A DNA stretch of 64,000 bases from Caldifarciminota bacterium (GCA_025060695.1 JANXBH010000009.1:1-64000); one strand, 5' to 3'. Shown: positions 16,673 through 26,713, numbered from the stretch's first letter. Notes: generated from the sequence alone by a model not told the origin. Numbers and translations: made by a program.

Positions 16673-18538
16673 ATGTTAATATTAGTAATATCTCAACTAC
16701 AAAATACAGACTTTGAAAATTGGTCCTATATTACAAGAAGTATACCTTTTGCATGGGATACCATAAAAAATTCACCTGCATCTTGTTCTTGGCAGATAGA
16801 GCAAAATACAGTAAGGTTAGGTAGCTATTCCGTGAGGATTACCATAAATTCTACTGCAAGTGGATACGACTGTGCTATAGGTCAAGCAAAGGGTGTAAGC
16901 CCATCTACAAATTATAACGTATCCGCATGGGTTTATGATAATGATAACAGAATTAGCGCACAACTATATGTTGCTTGTTATGACAATAACGAAAATCTAT
17001 TGAATTCTCAACTCATAGGTTCTCAATCAACTGACAACCCAAGCTGGCAACAACTTACAGGCACATACACGACACCTAACAATTGTAGATACATGGATGT
17101 TCAAGTAAGAACATACGACGATAATAGTCCAAATGGGGTAATTTATATAGATGGGATAAGTTTAACAACAGGAACTGCTCCGAATGAATTAAGAGAAAGT
17201 TTTGGTTCTTATCCACCATCTCAGTGGAGAGAATTTGACATCGGAACAACTCCTGATGGACTTTTACAAAGAAGAACTAGTGCATGTCCATTTTCTAATA
17301 ACGATAATTCCTGCTTTGGTATAAAGTTTAGACAGCAGGATGCAGATTCAAGTGTAGTAGGATTAAGTTTTCTTATGACTGATACTTTGGACTTCACTTC
17401 AACTTCTGCTGAAACATTAAGATTTAGTTGGAGAGTTAATCAAACAAATGAAAATATTCCTCCATCTGACTCAATAGTAATACAAATATCAACGGATTTA
17501 GGAAATTCTTGGACAAGAATATGGAGATGGAATGGAAATTTATCTATGTCAAGAATAGATGAAAGTATCCCACTAAACCAATATAATGGTATAGAACAGG
17601 TCTTGCTAAGAATTGCTTTTTATAAGCATTCAACGAATGGAAGCTCAACTTTACAAAATAGATATTTTAATTTGGACTCCTTTATAGTAAGAAACTCATA
17701 TGTTTCAAGATATAACAGATTAACTAACAGTTCAGTAGAAAGATGGCTAATTGCAAACCAGGACATGATGCCCAATCATTGGAGAAGGTGGAACAACAGA
17801 GCACCAGAGAATAACGGAAGAAGTGCTCAACTATGGATTACAAGGGAAAACTCTAATTATTCTGGAAATTATTCAGTCAAGGCATTTTTTACAACTATAC
17901 TTAATCCGTTTATTGAACAAAAGTTTTCAAATCCATTTAATAGTTGTGCAGGATATCCAATTAGCTTAGTAGATAGTTTTGTTGCAATATCTAGTATTAG
18001 ATTTTACGATAATGATCCAAAGGCAAGAGCAAGAACTGGTATAGTTTGGTACTATCAAAATTTAACGCAAAACGACTATCCAAACAACTATACAACAGAT
18101 AACACTAACTGGCAAAGCTATACTAATAGAGCGGTGTTTCTTGGACCAAATCAACCAGGTGGAAATAATTTTGATTCTATAGCCTTTAGAATTAGATTTT
18201 ATAATCAAGGCTCTTTTCAAGAAGCTGAGGATGGAGGAACAATTTTCGCAGATAGTCTTAATTTTAGATTACTTTGCTTTGTAGGTGGAACTACACCTGT
18301 GGATATAGTTGAGTTTCCTATGAATGAATATTTTACCTATATCAGAACTAACAATTTTGGAATTGAAATTATGCCAAGAAGTAATGTTAACATTAGCATA
18401 TACTCCATAGATGGAAGAAAAGTATACTCAAAGCATATAAATACTAAAACTCATATTCCTTTAAGAAGTGGAATATATACAATTGTAGCATATAGAGATA
18501 ATAAACTTGTGTTTTCAAAGAAATACATAGTAAAATGA
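16673..18538 (+). CDS. Large secreted protein with carbohydrate-binding-like domain and C-terminal sorting domain
   Basis: 621 residues. The start is well fixed by an AAAGGAGG site 7-8 bases upstream and an in-frame TAA just before it. The leader is only about eight residues (MLILVISQ). Residues 15-165 look like a carbohydrate-binding-like jelly roll (NVSAWVYDNDNR, MDVQVRTYDDNSPNG, IYIDGISL); further beta-rich modules follow. The C-terminal 70 residues are a type IX-like tail (ISIYSIDGRKVYS ... RSGIYTIVAYRDNK). No catalytic motif is evident. The next gene, a secreted PLD-type protein with the same tail, overlaps its stop by 4 bases, so the two are probably made together. Likely cell-surface or released. 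Confidence 0.8.
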   Translation: MLILVISQLQNTDFENWSYITRSIPFAWDTIKNSPASCSWQIEQNTVRLGSYSVRITINSTASGYDCAIGQAKGVSPSTNYNVSAWVYDNDNRISAQLYVACYDNNENLLNSQLIGSQSTDNPSWQQLTGTYTTPNNCRYMDVQVRTYDDNSPNGVIYIDGISLTTGTAPNELRESFGSYPPSQWREFDIGTTPDGLLQRRTSACPFSNNDNSCFGIKFRQQDADSSVVGLSFLMTDTLDFTSTSAETLRFSWRVNQTNENIPPSDSIVIQISTDLGNSWTRIWRWNGNLSMSRIDESIPLNQYNGIEQVLLRIAFYKHSTNGSSTLQNRYFNLDSFIVRNSYVSRYNRLTNSSVERWLIANQDMMPNHWRRWNNRAPENNGRSAQLWITRENSNYSGNYSVKAFFTTILNPFIEQKFSNPFNSCAGYPISLVDSFVAISSIRFYDNDPKARARTGIVWYYQNLTQNDYPNNYTTDNTNWQSYTNRAVFLGPNQPGGNNFDSIAFRIRFYNQGSFQEAEDGGTIFADSLNFRLLCFVGGTTPVDIVEFPMNEYFTYIRTNNFGIEIMPRSNVNISIYSIDGRKVYSKHINTKTHIPLRSGIYTIVAYRDNKLVFSKKYIVK

Positions 18539-19797
18539 TAAACTTATTATTTCTTCAAATATCGGTATTTTTCTCAAGAGACACAAATTTAGAAACTATA
18601 ATTCTAAATGCCATAGATAATGCCCAAAAGACTATAGATATAAGCATATATAGTTTTTGGGGAAGTCCAACAGCGGACAATATAAAAAATGCAATTATAA
18701 ATGCAAAGAATAGGGGCATAAGGATAAGAATTATTGCAGAAAATTACATTGCAAATTCAAACTCAAATAGCTATCCATACATAAGTCAAATAATTAACAG
18801 TGGAATACCTGTGCTCTTTGATAGTACAACTAATATAGGATATGGTTGTCAATACAATAGTGGATATTTAAACCATCAAAAATTCATAGTAATAGATAGT
18901 CAAATTGTAATATTAGGTTCGTTTAACTTAACTTACAATGCATTAAATGTAGATGCAAATGATTTAGTAATAATAAATGATAAAAATTTTGCAAATAGAT
19001 TTATAAAGGAGTTTGAAATGATATGGGGAGGAAACGGGAATATACCAAACACTTCGCATTGTAAGTTTCAAAACTATAAATCAAACCTTGGAAATAATAC
19101 TTTCTATTACAACACTCCTATAGTAGACTCTATGAAGGTATTCTTTTCACCAACTGGAAATACCTACAATGTCCTTGCAAGTTTAATAAGTAAAGCACAA
19201 AGTTCTATATATATTGCATTAAGTAAATTTACACTATGTAATTATAGAGACTCTTTATATCCAAAGAAAAATTTTTCATACTTTGTAGTAGACTATGGAA
19301 CTTGGAATGATAAGCCTGCAATGAATATTAGAGGATTAAATATCACACCTGATCCATATTGCACTAACTTCCCTTGGCAACCACCAGGAAATATTCTATT
19401 GGACAATGTCCCAAATAACGGACTATTACACTATAAATTTGCAGTATTTGATAGATATATAGTTCTAACAGGCTCCATGAATTGGACATTTAGTGGAGCT
19501 TATAGAAACGATGAAGTTGTTTTGGTTATATATTCAAACTATATTGCAAATAAGTACTTTAATGAGTTTTCAAAAAGATGGCAAGAGGCTGGAGGTCAAT
19601 CTAATACCAAAGAATATATAAATATTAAAGATGGCAACTTGGTAATTAAAAACTATAAGGGCTCTATTGAAATATATAGCATAGATGGAAAGCTAATTAG
19701 AAAAGTCTTAATAAATAATGATTTTCAGATAAAATTACAAAAAGGCATTTACATAGTAAAAGCGGAGAAATTAAGAAAGTTTATTGTAGTTCCTTAA
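18535..19797 (+). CDS. Secreted phospholipase D-superfamily protein (nuclease-like) with C-terminal sorting domain
   Basis: 420 residues with two HKD active-site motifs: HQKFIVID (His114, Lys116, Asp121), followed by GSFNLTYNA, and HYKFAVFD (His299, Lys301, Asp306), followed by GSMNWTFSGA. One chain therefore contains a full two-motif active site. The S/N-rich sequence after each motif fits nuclease-type rather than lipid-type members, but the substrate is unproven. The leader is very short (MINLLFLQ). The last 60 residues are a type IX-like tail (IEIYSIDGKLIRK ... KGIYIVKAEK). The start overlaps the preceding stop as ATGA; the end runs 27 bases into the convergent rfbB. Confidence 0.88.
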   Translation: MINLLFLQISVFFSRDTNLETIILNAIDNAQKTIDISIYSFWGSPTADNIKNAIINAKNRGIRIRIIAENYIANSNSNSYPYISQIINSGIPVLFDSTTNIGYGCQYNSGYLNHQKFIVIDSQIVILGSFNLTYNALNVDANDLVIINDKNFANRFIKEFEMIWGGNGNIPNTSHCKFQNYKSNLGNNTFYYNTPIVDSMKVFFSPTGNTYNVLASLISKAQSSIYIALSKFTLCNYRDSLYPKKNFSYFVVDYGTWNDKPAMNIRGLNITPDPYCTNFPWQPPGNILLDNVPNNGLLHYKFAVFDRYIVLTGSMNWTFSGAYRNDEVVLVIYSNYIANKYFNEFSKRWQEAGGQSNTKEYINIKDGNLVIKNYKGSIEIYSIDGKLIRKVLINNDFQIKLQKGIYIVKAEKLRKFIVVP

Positions 19798-20772
19798 TAA
19801 GCTACTTACAAAATTATTTACAAAATCATATTTTTCTCTTAGCCATTGAATATTTTCTAAATACCATTCAATTGTAATTTTTAAACCATTATCCAACTTG
19901 TATTTTGGTATAAAACCAAGAGATTTTATCTTTTCGTAGTTTAGAGAATATCTAAAGTCATGCCCTGGTCTATCAGAAACAAATTCAATTAGTTCAAAAG
20001 GCTTTTTTAAATAATTTAAAATCTTCTTTACAACTTCTAAGTTTTCATATTCTTCATCTGAAGATATATTGTAAATTTCTCCAATATTACCATTTTTTAA
20101 AATTAATTTCAGAGCATCTACAAAATCCTCTACATATAGCCAAGTCCTTCTTTGCTTTCCATTTCCATAAATAGGAATTTTTTGATTATTTACAGCTTTT
20201 AGTATTGTAAGTGGAATAAGTTTTTCTGGATATTGAAAAGGTCCATAGTTGTTAGTAGGTCTAAGGATTATAGAGGGAATTTTATATGTTCTATAGTAAG
20301 ACTTCACTACTAAGTCTGAACTTGCCTTTGAAGAAGCATATGGAGAGCTTGGAGAAAGAACACTATTTTCCATAAAGCTTCCTTCAAATATCTCACCATA
20401 TACTTCATCTGTAGAAACGTGAACGAACTTACTAATAGATATATCCTTTATAGCTTCAAGTAAATTGAGAGTTCCTATAATATTGTTTTCAATGGTTTCT
20501 CTTGGAAACATAATGCTTCTGTCAACATGGGTATAAGATGCTAAGTGAATTACTATACTTGGTTTTTTTTCTAATATCAATTTTCTTAGTTTTTCATAGT
20601 CTAAAAGGTCTAATCTATAAAATTCAATTTCGTTTAAAACATGTTCTAATCTTTTAATATCTCCACTATAGTCAAGCTTGTCTATTACAATAATTTCAAA
20701 ACCTTCTTTCAATAAACCTTTTACTACAAAACTTCCCATAAAACCTGCACCACCTGTTATTAATACCTTCAT
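19771..20772 (-). CDS. rfbB: dTDP-glucose 4,6-dehydratase-like nucleotide-sugar dehydratase
   Basis: 333 residues of the extended SDR family. The NAD-binding motif TGGAGFMGS, VSTDEVYGEI, the catalytic YASSK, RPTNNYGP, GNGKQRRTWLYVEDF and RPGHDFRYS match RmlB closely. It would convert dTDP-glucose to the 4-keto-6-deoxy sugar for surface polysaccharide. Partner rmlA, rmlC and rmlD genes are absent here. It follows the 20769 gene with a 4-base overlap, so the two form a small operon next to the phosphohexomutase. Confidence 0.9.
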   Translation of the reverse strand: MKVLITGGAGFMGSFVVKGLLKEGFEIIVIDKLDYSGDIKRLEHVLNEIEFYRLDLLDYEKLRKLILEKKPSIVIHLASYTHVDRSIMFPRETIENNIIGTLNLLEAIKDISISKFVHVSTDEVYGEIFEGSFMENSVLSPSSPYASSKASSDLVVKSYYRTYKIPSIILRPTNNYGPFQYPEKLIPLTILKAVNNQKIPIYGNGKQRRTWLYVEDFVDALKLILKNGNIGEIYNISSDEEYENLEVVKKILNYLKKPFELIEFVSDRPGHDFRYSLNYEKIKSLGFIPKYKLDNGLKITIEWYLENIQWLREKYDFVNNFVSSLLRNYNKLS

Positions 20773-21617
20773 ACGCTATAAATCTTATAAGCTTTCTTAG
20801 TCTTTACGTGAAAACCTAAATTTGGAATATCAGTAAAAATATAAACTAATTTTACGTTTTCTAAAATCAAGCTCTCAAGAATCTTTAAAAAACCTAAATT
20901 TCTAACTTCTTCATTAGCTTCATAATGCCAAATATAAGCCCTTGATTTATACACAAAGGTTATAAAGTAAAACTCTTTATCTATGCTAAATATCCTTAAA
21001 AATCCATTAGTTTTGCATATAGAAATTAAGTCTGAGATAAAAAGTTGTAGTTTTTGAGGGAGCAAGTATAGTTTAGCCTTTATTAAAACTTCGTAGAAGT
21101 CAAAATTATTAACTAATTCAAAATTATGATGTTTTGCTGACTTTTTCAAAATTTTCACTAAGTCGTCTCTTCTTTTTGATTTATAAATTAGCTCTTCCAA
21201 CATTTTAGGCAATTCTAAATAGTAAATCTCCGAAAAAACCTCCTTTTTTATATTGAAATTTTCAGATAGAATTTTAACAGTTGGGCTATCTTCAAGTATT
21301 GGAAATAATATAAATTTCTTACCCTTTAAAACGTTGACTATAAAATCCTTTCTAAATCTATTATCTACTATAAAATCTTGATATGGATTTACACCTTCGT
21401 AAGTTGGGAACATAAAATAGTCTTCTTCTATTCTTAAGGCAGAAATACCAGAAAGCTTATTCTCATAATAATATCCATAAAACTCACAAAAGTCATCTTT
21501 CAATATATCATAAAGAGGTATTTGAAAATATGGAGATAGAATAAAATCATCTTTTGAGATTAACTCAAATTCTTTGAATTCTGAATAAATTTCTTCTATT
21601 TTTATGATTCTAATCAA
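20769..21617 (-). CDS. Unrecognised protein, possible GNAT/FemAB-like acyltransferase
   Basis: 282 residues if started at the TTG at 21617; the ORF-track TTG at 21668 would run across the promoter of the opposite gene. The TTG at 21617 lies 8 bases after a minus-strand TAAAAT box, the usual arrangement in this genome. The pattern of an early domain (FSYF-type strands, GYYYENKLSGISALRIEE) and a C-terminal half with IFSIDKEFYFITFVYKSRAYIWHYEA, then NLGFLKILESLIL, resembles the acetyl-CoA or aminoacyl-tRNA-using GNAT/FemAB folds that modify sugars or peptides. Position next to rfbB suggests a surface-sugar role. Identification is weak. Confidence 0.6.
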   Translation of the reverse strand: MIRIIKIEEIYSEFKEFELISKDDFILSPYFQIPLYDILKDDFCEFYGYYYENKLSGISALRIEEDYFMFPTYEGVNPYQDFIVDNRFRKDFIVNVLKGKKFILFPILEDSPTVKILSENFNIKKEVFSEIYYLELPKMLEELIYKSKRRDDLVKILKKSAKHHNFELVNNFDFYEVLIKAKLYLLPQKLQLFISDLISICKTNGFLRIFSIDKEFYFITFVYKSRAYIWHYEANEEVRNLGFLKILESLILENVKLVYIFTDIPNLGFHVKTKKAYKIYSV

Positions 21618-21671
21618 TTTTAGAAATTTTAAAGGTTTTTCAGAGTAAACTACTTTAAAATTTAGCAAGAT
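21618..21671. promoter_or_regulatory. Divergent promoter, 21617 gene / phosphohexomutase
   Basis: A minus-strand TAAAAT (21626-21631) is 8 bases from the TTG at 21617; a plus-strand TAAAAT (21656-21661) is 10 bases from the ATG at 21672. The pair argues for the shortened left-hand gene. Confidence 0.5.
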
Positions 21672-23045
21672 ATGAAGTGGAATAGAGAAGTTTTTAGAAT
21701 GTACGATATTAGAGGAATCGCTGAGGTTGATATAAATGAAGAATTTGCATATAAGCTTGGTCTTGCATACGGAATTTATATCTCAAATAGTGGAAAAGTT
21801 GTAGTAGGAGGAGATGTAAGAAGTACTACGGAAAAATATAAAAAAGCTTTAATTGAAGGATTAAGAGATAGCAGTTTAGATGTAATAGACATTGGTATAG
21901 TCCCTACACCCTTAATGTATTTTTCACTATTTAATTTAGATGCAATAGGAGGAATACAGGTAACCGCAAGTCATAATCCTAAGGAATACAATGGATTTAA
22001 AATCGCAATTGGAAAAGAAACAATATATGGAGATGAGATACAAAAATTAGGATATCTTATGGAAAGTGAAATTTTTCCGTCAAAAATAAAAGGAACATAT
22101 GAAAGATTTAATATAGCTGAAGTTTACGTTAATTTTATAAGGGAAAAATTTAGATTTGAAAGGAATTTTAATTTAGTAATAGATACAGGAAATGGAGTGG
22201 TTGGAGTTATTATTGAAGAAATATTAAAAAGCTTGAATATAAAATACAAAGGACTTTTTATAGAGCCAGATGGGGAATTTCCAAACCACTTACCCGACCC
22301 AACAGTAGTTAAATACATGTCATACGCTATTGAAGAAGTAAAAAGAAATAATTATGATGGAGGTTTTGGATATGACGGAGATGGTGATAGAATAGGTATA
22401 ATTGATGAAAAAGGTAATCTAATATTTGGAGATAAAATTACCGCAATAATAGCAAAAGGTATCTTAAATAAATACAAAAATCCTAAAATTATATTAGATG
22501 TAAAGTCATCTAAAGGAGTAATTGAATATATCAAAAACTTAGGTGGAGACGTAGTGTTATATAAAACAGGTCATTCGCTTATGAAAGCAAAACTAAAAGA
22601 ACTAAATAGTCCGCTTGCTGGAGAAATGAGTGGACATATATTTATAAAAGATGAATTTTTTGGCTACGACGATGCAATATATAGCTCTTTAAGATTTCTA
22701 AAAGAAGTCGAAAAATCCGAAAAAAGCTTTTTTGAAAATTTTGAAGAAATACCATTCTATTATTCAACACCTGAAATTAGAGTAGAAATTACACCTGAAA
22801 GTAAAAAATTTGAAATTGTAAATGATTTAGTATTAAAATTTAAAGAAAAAGGATATGATGTAATAGATATTGATGGGGCAAGAATTGAATTTGATGATGG
22901 ATTTATTTTAGTTAGGGCTTCAAATACTCAACCAGTCTTAGTTTTAAGATTTGAGGCAAAAACTAAAGAAAAATTAGCCGAGTATCAAAATCTTTTATAT
23001 GATGAATTAAAAGTGTATAATAAATACATAAAAAATGAAAATTAA
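21672..23045 (+). CDS. manB: Phosphomannomutase/phosphoglucomutase
   Basis: 457 residues of the alpha-D-phosphohexomutase family. The phosphoserine motif TASHNPKEYNGFK (Ser100), the metal loop GYDGDGDRIGI, the sugar-binding LAGEMSGHIF and the C-terminal RASNTQPVLVLRFEA are all there. It interconverts hexose 1- and 6-phosphates for surface polysaccharide, consistent with rfbB next door. Glucose versus mannose preference cannot be told by eye. Confidence 0.92.
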   Translation: MKWNREVFRMYDIRGIAEVDINEEFAYKLGLAYGIYISNSGKVVVGGDVRSTTEKYKKALIEGLRDSSLDVIDIGIVPTPLMYFSLFNLDAIGGIQVTASHNPKEYNGFKIAIGKETIYGDEIQKLGYLMESEIFPSKIKGTYERFNIAEVYVNFIREKFRFERNFNLVIDTGNGVVGVIIEEILKSLNIKYKGLFIEPDGEFPNHLPDPTVVKYMSYAIEEVKRNNYDGGFGYDGDGDRIGIIDEKGNLIFGDKITAIIAKGILNKYKNPKIILDVKSSKGVIEYIKNLGGDVVLYKTGHSLMKAKLKELNSPLAGEMSGHIFIKDEFFGYDDAIYSSLRFLKEVEKSEKSFFENFEEIPFYYSTPEIRVEITPESKKFEIVNDLVLKFKEKGYDVIDIDGARIEFDDGFILVRASNTQPVLVLRFEAKTKEKLAEYQNLLYDELKVYNKYIKNEN

Positions 23046-23929
23046 GAAGGCAACTTGTGTTTACCATTTTTTGTTATCGGGTAAGAAACTTTCTTTAACT
23101 AAGGATGAAATATATAAAAAAATTCTTAAAACAACTCGTTTTGAAACTAAAGAAGCCTATTGAAGGTATAGAGGTTTTGAGTACAAAAAACCATCATGAA
23201 CACTACTGGTGGTGTAGTCATGGAGTTTTCCCTAAAGGAGTTGTAGAGATTGATTACGAGTTTAAAGTAGATAAAAAGCTTAAGGAAAGCTCAAAACTTA
23301 CAAAAATGGAAGGAGTATTTTTTAGGTCATTGGAAATTTAGTGGGGCAAAGAAAGCAAATAGAGTTTGTAAACTACAAGCCAAGGGTTAAAGATGTTAAG
23401 CCTAAATTAAACGTTAAATTAAAACCACACAAGAATAAACAACTATATAATGTAGTAAATGAAAAAAAGTTTTTACTTTCCGATGGAAGAAGAGTAATTC
23501 TAGGAAGCATAAGGGAAGACAAAGTTCCAGAAGCTATAAACTATCTAAATCAATAAGTAATAGCGTAAGGGTATTCTTGAAAAATAGGTAGCAATTTAAT
23601 AGACCATAAGAAGCATGTCAAACCTCAAAAGTATTTAGAAATGTGAAAACCAAAAGCTATATAGAAGCTATTTCTTAGGAATGGAGGTGTACAAAAAAAT
23701 TGAGGATTGCGTAAATTACATAAAAAACCTCATTTTTGATAGAACTTTTCAATGTTTTAAAAAAGAAAAAAGGATTGAGTTAAATGAAGTGAGTGATGAA
23801 TGGGTTAAGAAGTATAACATTGACTATTATATAGAATGTGAAAAAGGATACATAGGTATTCAAATAAAGCCAACAGGCACCCTAGATATACAAGTAAGGA
23901 AACTCATGAAAGGTTTAAGAAAGAAATAG
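23035..23929 (+). pseudogene. Decayed gene in three frames, possibly a type II restriction endonuclease (MjaI-like)
   Basis: Three open pieces lie in succession with stops and frame changes between them: a piece beginning at the ATG at 23035 (MKIKKATCVYHFLLSGKKLS), one around 23105-23556 split at 23341, and one at 23681-23929. The last ends in KYNIDYYIECEKGYIGIQIKP, which has the D...QxK layout of a PD-(D/E)XK nuclease core and recalls MjaI-type enzymes (from memory, not searched). It also contains LLSDGRRVILGSIREDKVPEAINYLNQ. The block follows manB and no methyltransferase is adjacent. Several stops indicate decay rather than one sequencing error. No other feature is seen in 23557-23680. Confidence 0.5.
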
Positions 23930-23986
23930 TGGGAAAAATACAAAGAAAGGAACTGCCATAAAAAGATAAAAAACCAACTTAAAATT

Positions 23987-25345
23987 CTAATTCTCAATAG
24001 CCTTAAATTCCTTAATCTCTACTCTATCAAAACCTTTAACATTAGGTTTATATTGTGTAGTATCTGCCAAGACTACAACTACAAAATTCTTAGGTAAATA
24101 TTCCTTTGCAGTTTTATTTACTTCTTCTAATTTCAAGTCCTTAATTTCCTGAATATCCCTTAACCAGTAGTCATATGGAATTTTCCATATTTTAGCATTT
24201 ATTATAATACTTGCGACTTGAGAATACGTCTGAACTTGTCTTGCAATGGAACCTTCATAGTAACTTTTTGATGCATCCAATTCCTCCTGAGTAAATCCCT
24301 CATTAATTGCCTTATTTAACTCTTCTAATAAAAGCTCAATCGCATGATTAGCACTTCCAATTTTTGTAGAAAAACCTGCAATAAAAGCACCTTCATATAT
24401 AGCATTATTTCTTCTATACCCTGGATCTAAACTACTATATGACCAATATGCATAACCATATTTAACTCTAATAACTTTAGTAATTCTTGAAGAAAATCCC
24501 GAACCACCGAACATATAATTTACTACTCTTAACTTAGTAAAATCCTTGTTAGTTCTTGATATTCCCTTTGCTCCTAAAAATACATATGCCTGATTTATAC
24601 CCGGAAAATGATAAACTAACATCTCTTTTTCCTTTGGATATTCAATATTTTCAATATACTCCCTCTTTAGCTCACCTCTTTTCCATTTAGAAAGATACTT
24701 TTCCACTAAGGAGATTGCCTTTTTAGGTTCTAAACTTGAAACCACAACTAAGATGGAATTATTGGGAAGGTAAAATTTACTATAGAAATTAACAATATCA
24801 TCTCTACCTATATTCATTATAGTATTTTCATATCCTTCAATAGGATGAGAAAGAGGGTGTTTCCGGTATAATTCTTTGTCTAATAGTAGCCTCACTACAT
24901 AGTCTGGATCACCTTTTTGAGATATGATATTGCTAATTGTTCTTTTTTTTAGTTTCTCAAGTTCTTCACTTGGAAATGTTGGATTTAATAGAACTTCTGA
25001 AAATATTTCAAGTGATTTCTCTGCATTTTCAGTGAGTGACTTTAAACTAATTGTTGTTGACCAATTTCCTGCAGAAATGGAAAATTCTGTTCCAAGTTCT
25101 TCAAATTTTTCAAATATTTCAATTGAAGTATATTTTTTTGAACCTTCATCTAAAAGAGAAGCAGTTAAATTAGCCAAACCTTCCTTTCCTCTTGGATCGT
25201 CAACTGAACCTGCACTTATTACTAAACTTAACTGAAAAATTGGTAGATTATCTTTCTTTACGGCTACTATCTCAAGACCATTTTCTAATATCTTTTCCTC
25301 TACCTTTTGCATTGTTTTTACCTCCGCAAGAATAAAGTATATCAT
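23987..25345 (-). CDS. M16 peptidase-family protein lacking the metal site (partner subunit)
   Basis: 452 residues with the M16B two-domain pattern (EKILENGLEIVAVKKDN, SLVISAGSVDDPRGKEGLANL). Where active members have HxxEH this protein reads NLTASLLDEG, so it should not bind zinc. It sits 3 bases behind an active M16 gene, as in the two-subunit bacterial and mitochondrial processing-type peptidases. The start is ambiguous: the first ATG gives the hydrophobic leader MIYFILAE, while the ATG 11 codons later has GGAGGT about 7 bases upstream and would make a cytoplasmic protein (start 25312). Probably forms a heterodimer with its neighbour. Confidence 0.88.
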   Translation of the reverse strand: MIYFILAEVKTMQKVEEKILENGLEIVAVKKDNLPIFQLSLVISAGSVDDPRGKEGLANLTASLLDEGSKKYTSIEIFEKFEELGTEFSISAGNWSTTISLKSLTENAEKSLEIFSEVLLNPTFPSEELEKLKKRTISNIISQKGDPDYVVRLLLDKELYRKHPLSHPIEGYENTIMNIGRDDIVNFYSKFYLPNNSILVVVSSLEPKKAISLVEKYLSKWKRGELKREYIENIEYPKEKEMLVYHFPGINQAYVFLGAKGISRTNKDFTKLRVVNYMFGGSGFSSRITKVIRVKYGYAYWSYSSLDPGYRRNNAIYEGAFIAGFSTKIGSANHAIELLLEELNKAINEGFTQEELDASKSYYEGSIARQVQTYSQVASIIINAKIWKIPYDYWLRDIQEIKDLKLEEVNKTAKEYLPKNFVVVVLADTTQYKPNVKGFDRVEIKEFKAIEN

Positions 25346-25348
25346 ATC

Positions 25349-26671
25349 TTACCTCTCCATCTCAGTTGCTTTTTTTAAACCCTCAAAATATACCTTAATA
25401 TCTGAAGGTGGTATCGGATGAACTATAATTGTAGATTTGTTATCTTCAGTTAGATAGTTGTTTATAACGTTATTTATATCTTCAATAGTAGCTCTTTGAA
25501 TGAGTTTTGGATATTCATTTATGTAGTTTGGGTTTTCTGTGTTTATAAGTGCATCACCAAGCTGAAAACCTATTCTTACTACTGATTCTCTTGAATATAT
25601 GAAACTTGCTAATGTGCTGTTTTTTGCTCTTTTTAGTTCTTCATTAGTTATAGGATTAGTTTTTAAATTTTCTATTTCTTCATTTATTGCTTTTTCAAGG
25701 TCATGTATATTTTTTCCTTGTTGTAAAATTGCAAAAATTACAAGCATTCCGTCATCTTTTAAACCATAGTAAAATGCACTTATTGAAGTTGCAAGCTGTT
25801 TTTCATGAACTATTGACCTGTATAATCTTGAAGTCTTTCCACCTCCCAATATATCTGAAAGCAAAGAAATTATGGGAGCATCTGGACTTGAACTTTTTGT
25901 AGTTCTATATGCAATAGCAATATATGTAGCAAAACCCTCCTTTTTAATTTCTACTCTTCTTTGACCCTTTTGCTTAGGTTCCAAGGTATAAAACTTCGGT
26001 ATTTCCTTTGGTTCGTACTTCCCAAAGTATTTTTCAGCCAACCTGAAAATTTCTTCAGCTTTCACGTCTCCTACAACTATTAAATATGCATTATTTGGAG
26101 CATAGTATTTTTCATAAAATTCCTTAACTTGTAAAAGTGATACATTTTCTAAATCACTTCTCCAACCAATTACGGGATTTTTATAGGGATGTGCCCAAAA
26201 TACCGTTGAAAACAAAGCCTCCCACAAAGCACCCCTTTGGTCATTCTCTGTTCTCCATCTTCTTTCTTCAATTACAACATTTCTTTCTTCCTCAAATCCA
26301 TTAAAGGTAATATTTCTCATCCTGTCTGCTTCCATCATTAATACCTTTTCAACAGCACTTGAAGGTATTTCACACCAGTATGCGGTCTCATCAAAACTTG
26401 TAAAGGCATTATCAGTTCCACCAAGCTGGTCTATTATCTCTGAGTAGTCCTTTATTTTTTCTGTCCCTCTAAACATCATATGTTCTAAAAGATGTGCAGA
26501 ACCTGTAATTCCTGGATATTCATTTTTAGAGCCAACTTTATACCATACTTGAACAGATGCAACAGGAGAAGAATGTTCTTCAATTACAAAAACCCTAAGC
26601 CCATTGTTTAAGCTTTTTTCCTTTATTTGTATTGGTTTAACATCTATTAAAGTTTCAATCATAAGAAACAT
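25349..26671 (-). CDS. M16 zinc peptidase, active subunit
   Basis: 440 residues. The inverted zinc motif HLLEH (His60, Glu63, His64), with the further Glu in NVVIEERRW about 75 residues on, makes it an active metalloprotease. The C-terminal half carries the usual LSDILGGGKTSRLYRSIV region. M16B enzymes cleave signal or leader peptides or short peptides. The ATG at 26671 is 6 bases after a minus-strand TAAAAT box; the leader (MFLMIETL) is not a clear signal. It heads an operon with the inactive partner. Confidence 0.93.
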   Translation of the reverse strand: MFLMIETLIDVKPIQIKEKSLNNGLRVFVIEEHSSPVASVQVWYKVGSKNEYPGITGSAHLLEHMMFRGTEKIKDYSEIIDQLGGTDNAFTSFDETAYWCEIPSSAVEKVLMMEADRMRNITFNGFEEERNVVIEERRWRTENDQRGALWEALFSTVFWAHPYKNPVIGWRSDLENVSLLQVKEFYEKYYAPNNAYLIVVGDVKAEEIFRLAEKYFGKYEPKEIPKFYTLEPKQKGQRRVEIKKEGFATYIAIAYRTTKSSSPDAPIISLLSDILGGGKTSRLYRSIVHEKQLATSISAFYYGLKDDGMLVIFAILQQGKNIHDLEKAINEEIENLKTNPITNEELKRAKNSTLASFIYSRESVVRIGFQLGDALINTENPNYINEYPKLIQRATIEDINNVINNYLTEDNKSTIIVHPIPPSDIKVYFEGLKKATEMER

Positions 26672-26713
26672 TTAAAAATTTTAAAGTAAAACAATAACCT
26701 TATAATTTTCCGA
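26672..26713. promoter_or_regulatory. Divergent promoter, M16 pair / ftsE
   Basis: A minus-strand TAAAAT (26678-26683) is 6 bases from the peptidase ATG. A plus-strand TATAAT (26701-26706), the exact bacterial -10 consensus, is 7 bases from the ftsE ATG. Confidence 0.6.

Noticed and set aside
19771-20772. A complete dTDP-rhamnose gene cluster around rfbB
   Set aside because: Neighbours are an unknown acyltransferase-like gene, a phosphohexomutase and secreted proteins; rmlA, rmlC and rmlD are absent.
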